IMG/VR virus record: IMGVR_UViG_3300025282_002100
Location: 1 to 23,937 of that record
DNA length: 23,937 nucleotides
From: a virus
Strand: one strand, 5' to 3'
Made by a program: the position numbers and the translations under genes
The notes under the pieces: generated by a model
Told to the model about the DNA's origin: nothing
Databases searched by the model: none
The model's input: only the letters and a program-made list of their open reading frames with translations
In this document: one piece after another, positions 22,942 through 23,937 of the stretch
Position numbering within the stretch: position 1 is the stretch's first letter
How the letters are laid out: the number at the start of each line of letters is the position of its first letter

Positions 22942-23379
22942 CTAATTGGCCTTCCCCTGCTGCTCGTAGCGTTGCAGGAGGTCGTGATAAAACGACGCCA
23001 ACGGCGATTCCTTCCCCGCCATTCCCGCGACTTTCGCCTCAATCGACTGCCGACAGGTATCCGCCTTCAGCTTCGCCGCCCCGTCACATTCGGTATAGTT
23101 CGTCGTCCAGAGAAAATAGGCCATTTCGTTGTAATGTTTCCGCAGCGCGACATCGAGTCGTTGATCGTCCCCCAACTGGTGCCACGGCATCCCCCCACTC
23201 TGCTGTTCAAGGGCGCTCAACACCTCCGACTGCATCGGCCAGACTTCCTCGCACGCGATCAGCACCTCTTCCGGCTGTTCCTCGTCCCAGAAGTACCGGA
23301 CCGCTTCCGCGATGGGTGCCCCGGAGAGAATCATCGACGCGAGTTCCGTCGCTTCCCGCTTGGTCAACTGTCTCGTCAT
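22942..23379 (-). CDS. Probable small terminase subunit
   Basis: The 145-residue protein is all-helical by composition: REATELASMILSGAPIAEAV (8-27), PEEVLIACEEVWPMQ, ALRKHYNEMAYFLWTTNY (about 77-94) and TCRQSIEAKVAGMAGKESPL (108-127). The pattern K-H-Y-x-E-x-A-Y-F-L ... A-D-T-x-R-Q-x-x-E-A-K-x-A-G-M-A-G is one I associate with small phage proteins placed just ahead of large terminases and often named small terminase. Position agrees. GC at third positions is very high from its first codon. It overlaps the helix-turn-helix gene by 173 bases in another frame; GAGGAG lies 16 bases before ATG, somewhat far. Confidence 0.6.
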   Translation of the reverse strand: MTRQLTKREATELASMILSGAPIAEAVRYFWDEEQPEEVLIACEEVWPMQSEVLSALEQQSGGMPWHQLGDDQRLDVALRKHYNEMAYFLWTTNYTECDGAAKLKADTCRQSIEAKVAGMAGKESPLASFYHDLLQRYEQQGKAN

Positions 23380-23707
23380 GCGTCAATACCACTTTCTCCT
23401 CCCCACGGGAGGCTGTCGGAAACCGCAACGTCACCTCACATCCACAGGTGGTCGCATAGCGTAAAAACCAGCGCAACGTACTCGTCCCGCTTTTCCCACG
23501 TTTCTTATGAAAATACTGATAGAGCGCATTCGGCTTCACCCGCCACGCCGTCGCAATCTGACTCACCGAGAGTCCCGCCCGGAGCCGCATTTCCTCCAGC
23601 AAGTCCGAAAACCCCTCCACGGTCGCCGGATAGCGCAACGACACCTCCCCCGGACTCCCTGTCTGTGCCGATCTCCGCGCCGACACACTCATTCGCACTT
23701 TCCGCAT
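23207..23707 (-). CDS. XRE-like helix-turn-helix DNA-binding protein, uncertain C-terminus
   Basis: The open frame has 166 residues. Residues 30-75 (FSDLLEEMRLRAGLSVSQIA, then TAWRVKPNALYQYF) form an XRE-type helix-turn-helix. GTSTLRWFLRYATTCGCEVT (75-94) continues a believable domain. From about residue 110 to the end the sequence (RGTHRGSGPVLLGRGTAGRG) looks like the out-of-frame shadow of the small terminase gene. Were one base removed from the GGGG run at about residue 102, the frame would end at a TGA three bases before the next ATG, the spacing normal in this operon. The N-terminal start is uncertain: ATG here lacks spacing from the purine stretch; downstream GTG/ATG are possible. Likely an autoregulator at the head of the operon. 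Confidence 0.62.
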   Translation of the reverse strand: MRKVRMSVSARRSAQTGSPGEVSLRYPATVEGFSDLLEEMRLRAGLSVSQIATAWRVKPNALYQYFHKKRGKSGTSTLRWFLRYATTCGCEVTLRFPTASRGEEKVVLTHDETVDQAGSDGTRVDDSLRGTHRGSGPVLLGRGTAGRGADRVRGSLADAVGGVERP

Positions 23708-23769
23708 CTCCAGAGTCTACCATAATCATTCAGTAAGATTGTCCCCCTCTTCCTCATTTTTCAGACACG

Positions 23770-23812
23770 GTTGGGACAGACGTCGGACATTCTGGGCATA
23801 TTGTGTCCCAAC
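23770..23812. promoter_or_regulatory. Inverted repeat, candidate operator
   Basis: GTTGGGACA at 23770-23778 and its exact reverse complement TGTCCCAAC at 23804-23812 are separated by 25 bases (34 bp between arm centres, close to three helical turns). It lies upstream of the helix-turn-helix gene and is a natural candidate binding site for it or another regulator. A long-loop RNA hairpin is an alternative. Confidence 0.55.
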
Positions 23813-23880
23813 ATCGACACGTCAAATCGTCAAAAACCCCAACAAAAGGCTCATGTCGCCACAGGTGGGCAACCCTCCAG

Positions 23881-23909
23881 TCTATAGCCCCCCGTTCACG
23901 GGGAGTCAA
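23881..23909 (-). promoter_or_regulatory. Sigma70-type promoter with palindromic spacer
   Basis: On the minus strand TTGACT (plus-strand 23904-23909) and TATAGA (23881-23886) are separated by 17 bases. The spacer includes CCCCGT-GA-ACGGGG, a perfect 6-bp inverted repeat (23890-23903). A protein bound there would block RNA polymerase. The start of transcription would be near 23874, ahead of the whole leftward operon. Confidence 0.7.
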
Positions 23910-23936
23910 CACGGGGAACACGGGGAACACGGGGAA
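23910..23936. repeat. Three tandem 9-bp repeats CACGGGGAA
   Basis: Three exact copies of CACGGGGAA end at the window edge, so more copies may follow. The ACGGGG core is the same as one half of the palindrome in the neighbouring promoter spacer (23890-23903). They may be regulator half-sites or iteron-like binding sites. Confidence 0.75.
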
Positions 23937-23937
23937 C

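Larger units (their letters stand above)
23708..23937 (-). promoter_or_regulatory. Gene-free regulatory leader of the operon
   Basis: These 230 bases hold no supported gene. They contain the promoter 23881-23909, the tandem repeats 23910-23936 and the inverted repeat 23770-23812. A weaker TTGACG (23820-23825) with AATATG 17 bases on could be a second promoter whose spacer carries one arm of that repeat. Tiny frames of 10-22 codons exist but lack support. Confidence 0.6.

Noticed and set aside
23505-23729. 74-codon frame starting MIMVDSGDAE on the minus strand
   Set aside because: It runs out of frame across the helix-turn-helix gene, and its Gly/Ala/Val-rich product looks like a shadow of the regulator.
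23730-23865. Short leader peptides of 10-22 codons (for example MLGHNMPRMSDVCPNRV)
   Set aside because: None has a well-spaced SD or any sign of attenuation; too short to support.
16-23870. Shared 14-base string CCACCTGTGGCGAC near both ends of the window, in opposite orientation
   Set aside because: About this many matches of that length are expected by chance in 24 kb; the left copy is inside coding sequence. Not evidence of terminal repeats.

Overview
The window looks like the structural half of a short-tailed (podovirus-type) tailed phage, or a prophage or metagenomic phage contig, from a bacterium of moderately high GC. Every supported gene lies on the minus strand, and genes are packed end to end with TAATG, ATGA and GTGA stop/start overlaps. 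Reading from high to low coordinates gives the usual packaging, then head, then tail order. The portal and tail-nozzle genes are large and no tape-measure or tail-tube gene is seen, which argues for a short tail. The host cannot be named. The sigma70-type promoters and purine-rich Shine-Dalgarno (SD) sites only say that it is a bacterium with a standard sigma70 system.

Layout in transcription order. (1) 23937-23708 is a gene-free leader with a good sigma70 promoter whose spacer is a perfect palindrome, three 9-bp tandem repeats beside it, and a 9-bp inverted repeat further in. (2) 23707-20545 is the packaging and regulation region: an XRE-like helix-turn-helix protein, a probable small terminase, a protein with a sigma70 region-4-like helix-turn-helix, two small unknown proteins and the large terminase. 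(3) 20543-17465 holds three small proteins, the portal and a 52-residue protein. (4) 17468-15142 is the scaffold and major capsid pair, with its own strong promoter in front and a GC-rich hairpin behind. (5) 15115-12479 holds a probable decoration protein, two unknown conserved-looking proteins, a probable head-tail adaptor and a second small beta-rich virion protein. (6) 12478-6688 is the tail region: a fibre with a C1q-like tip, a small protein, a 390-residue protein of unknown function, a small protein with one hydrophobic segment and the tail nozzle. (7) 6666-4715 is an accessory cassette: a zinc-finger/metallophosphoesterase fusion, an HExxH metallopeptidase-like protein, a MazG-like helical protein and a three-helix membrane protein that could be a holin. 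(8) 4703-1 holds an AT-richer unknown gene, a beta-sandwich virion protein, a GNAT acetyltransferase, and four further genes (the last cut by the window edge) that look like internal or ejected virion proteins.

The most notable points are the two promoter/operator regions (start of the operon, and just before scaffold/capsid), a sigma region-4-like protein inside the packaging cluster, the zinc-finger/phosphoesterase fusion cassette, and two places where adjacent genes overlap by about 140-170 nt with the coding signal jumping frame. No tRNA, rRNA, CRISPR array, integrase, insertion sequence or recognisable endolysin was seen. All family assignments come from reading motifs by eye; no database search was made.
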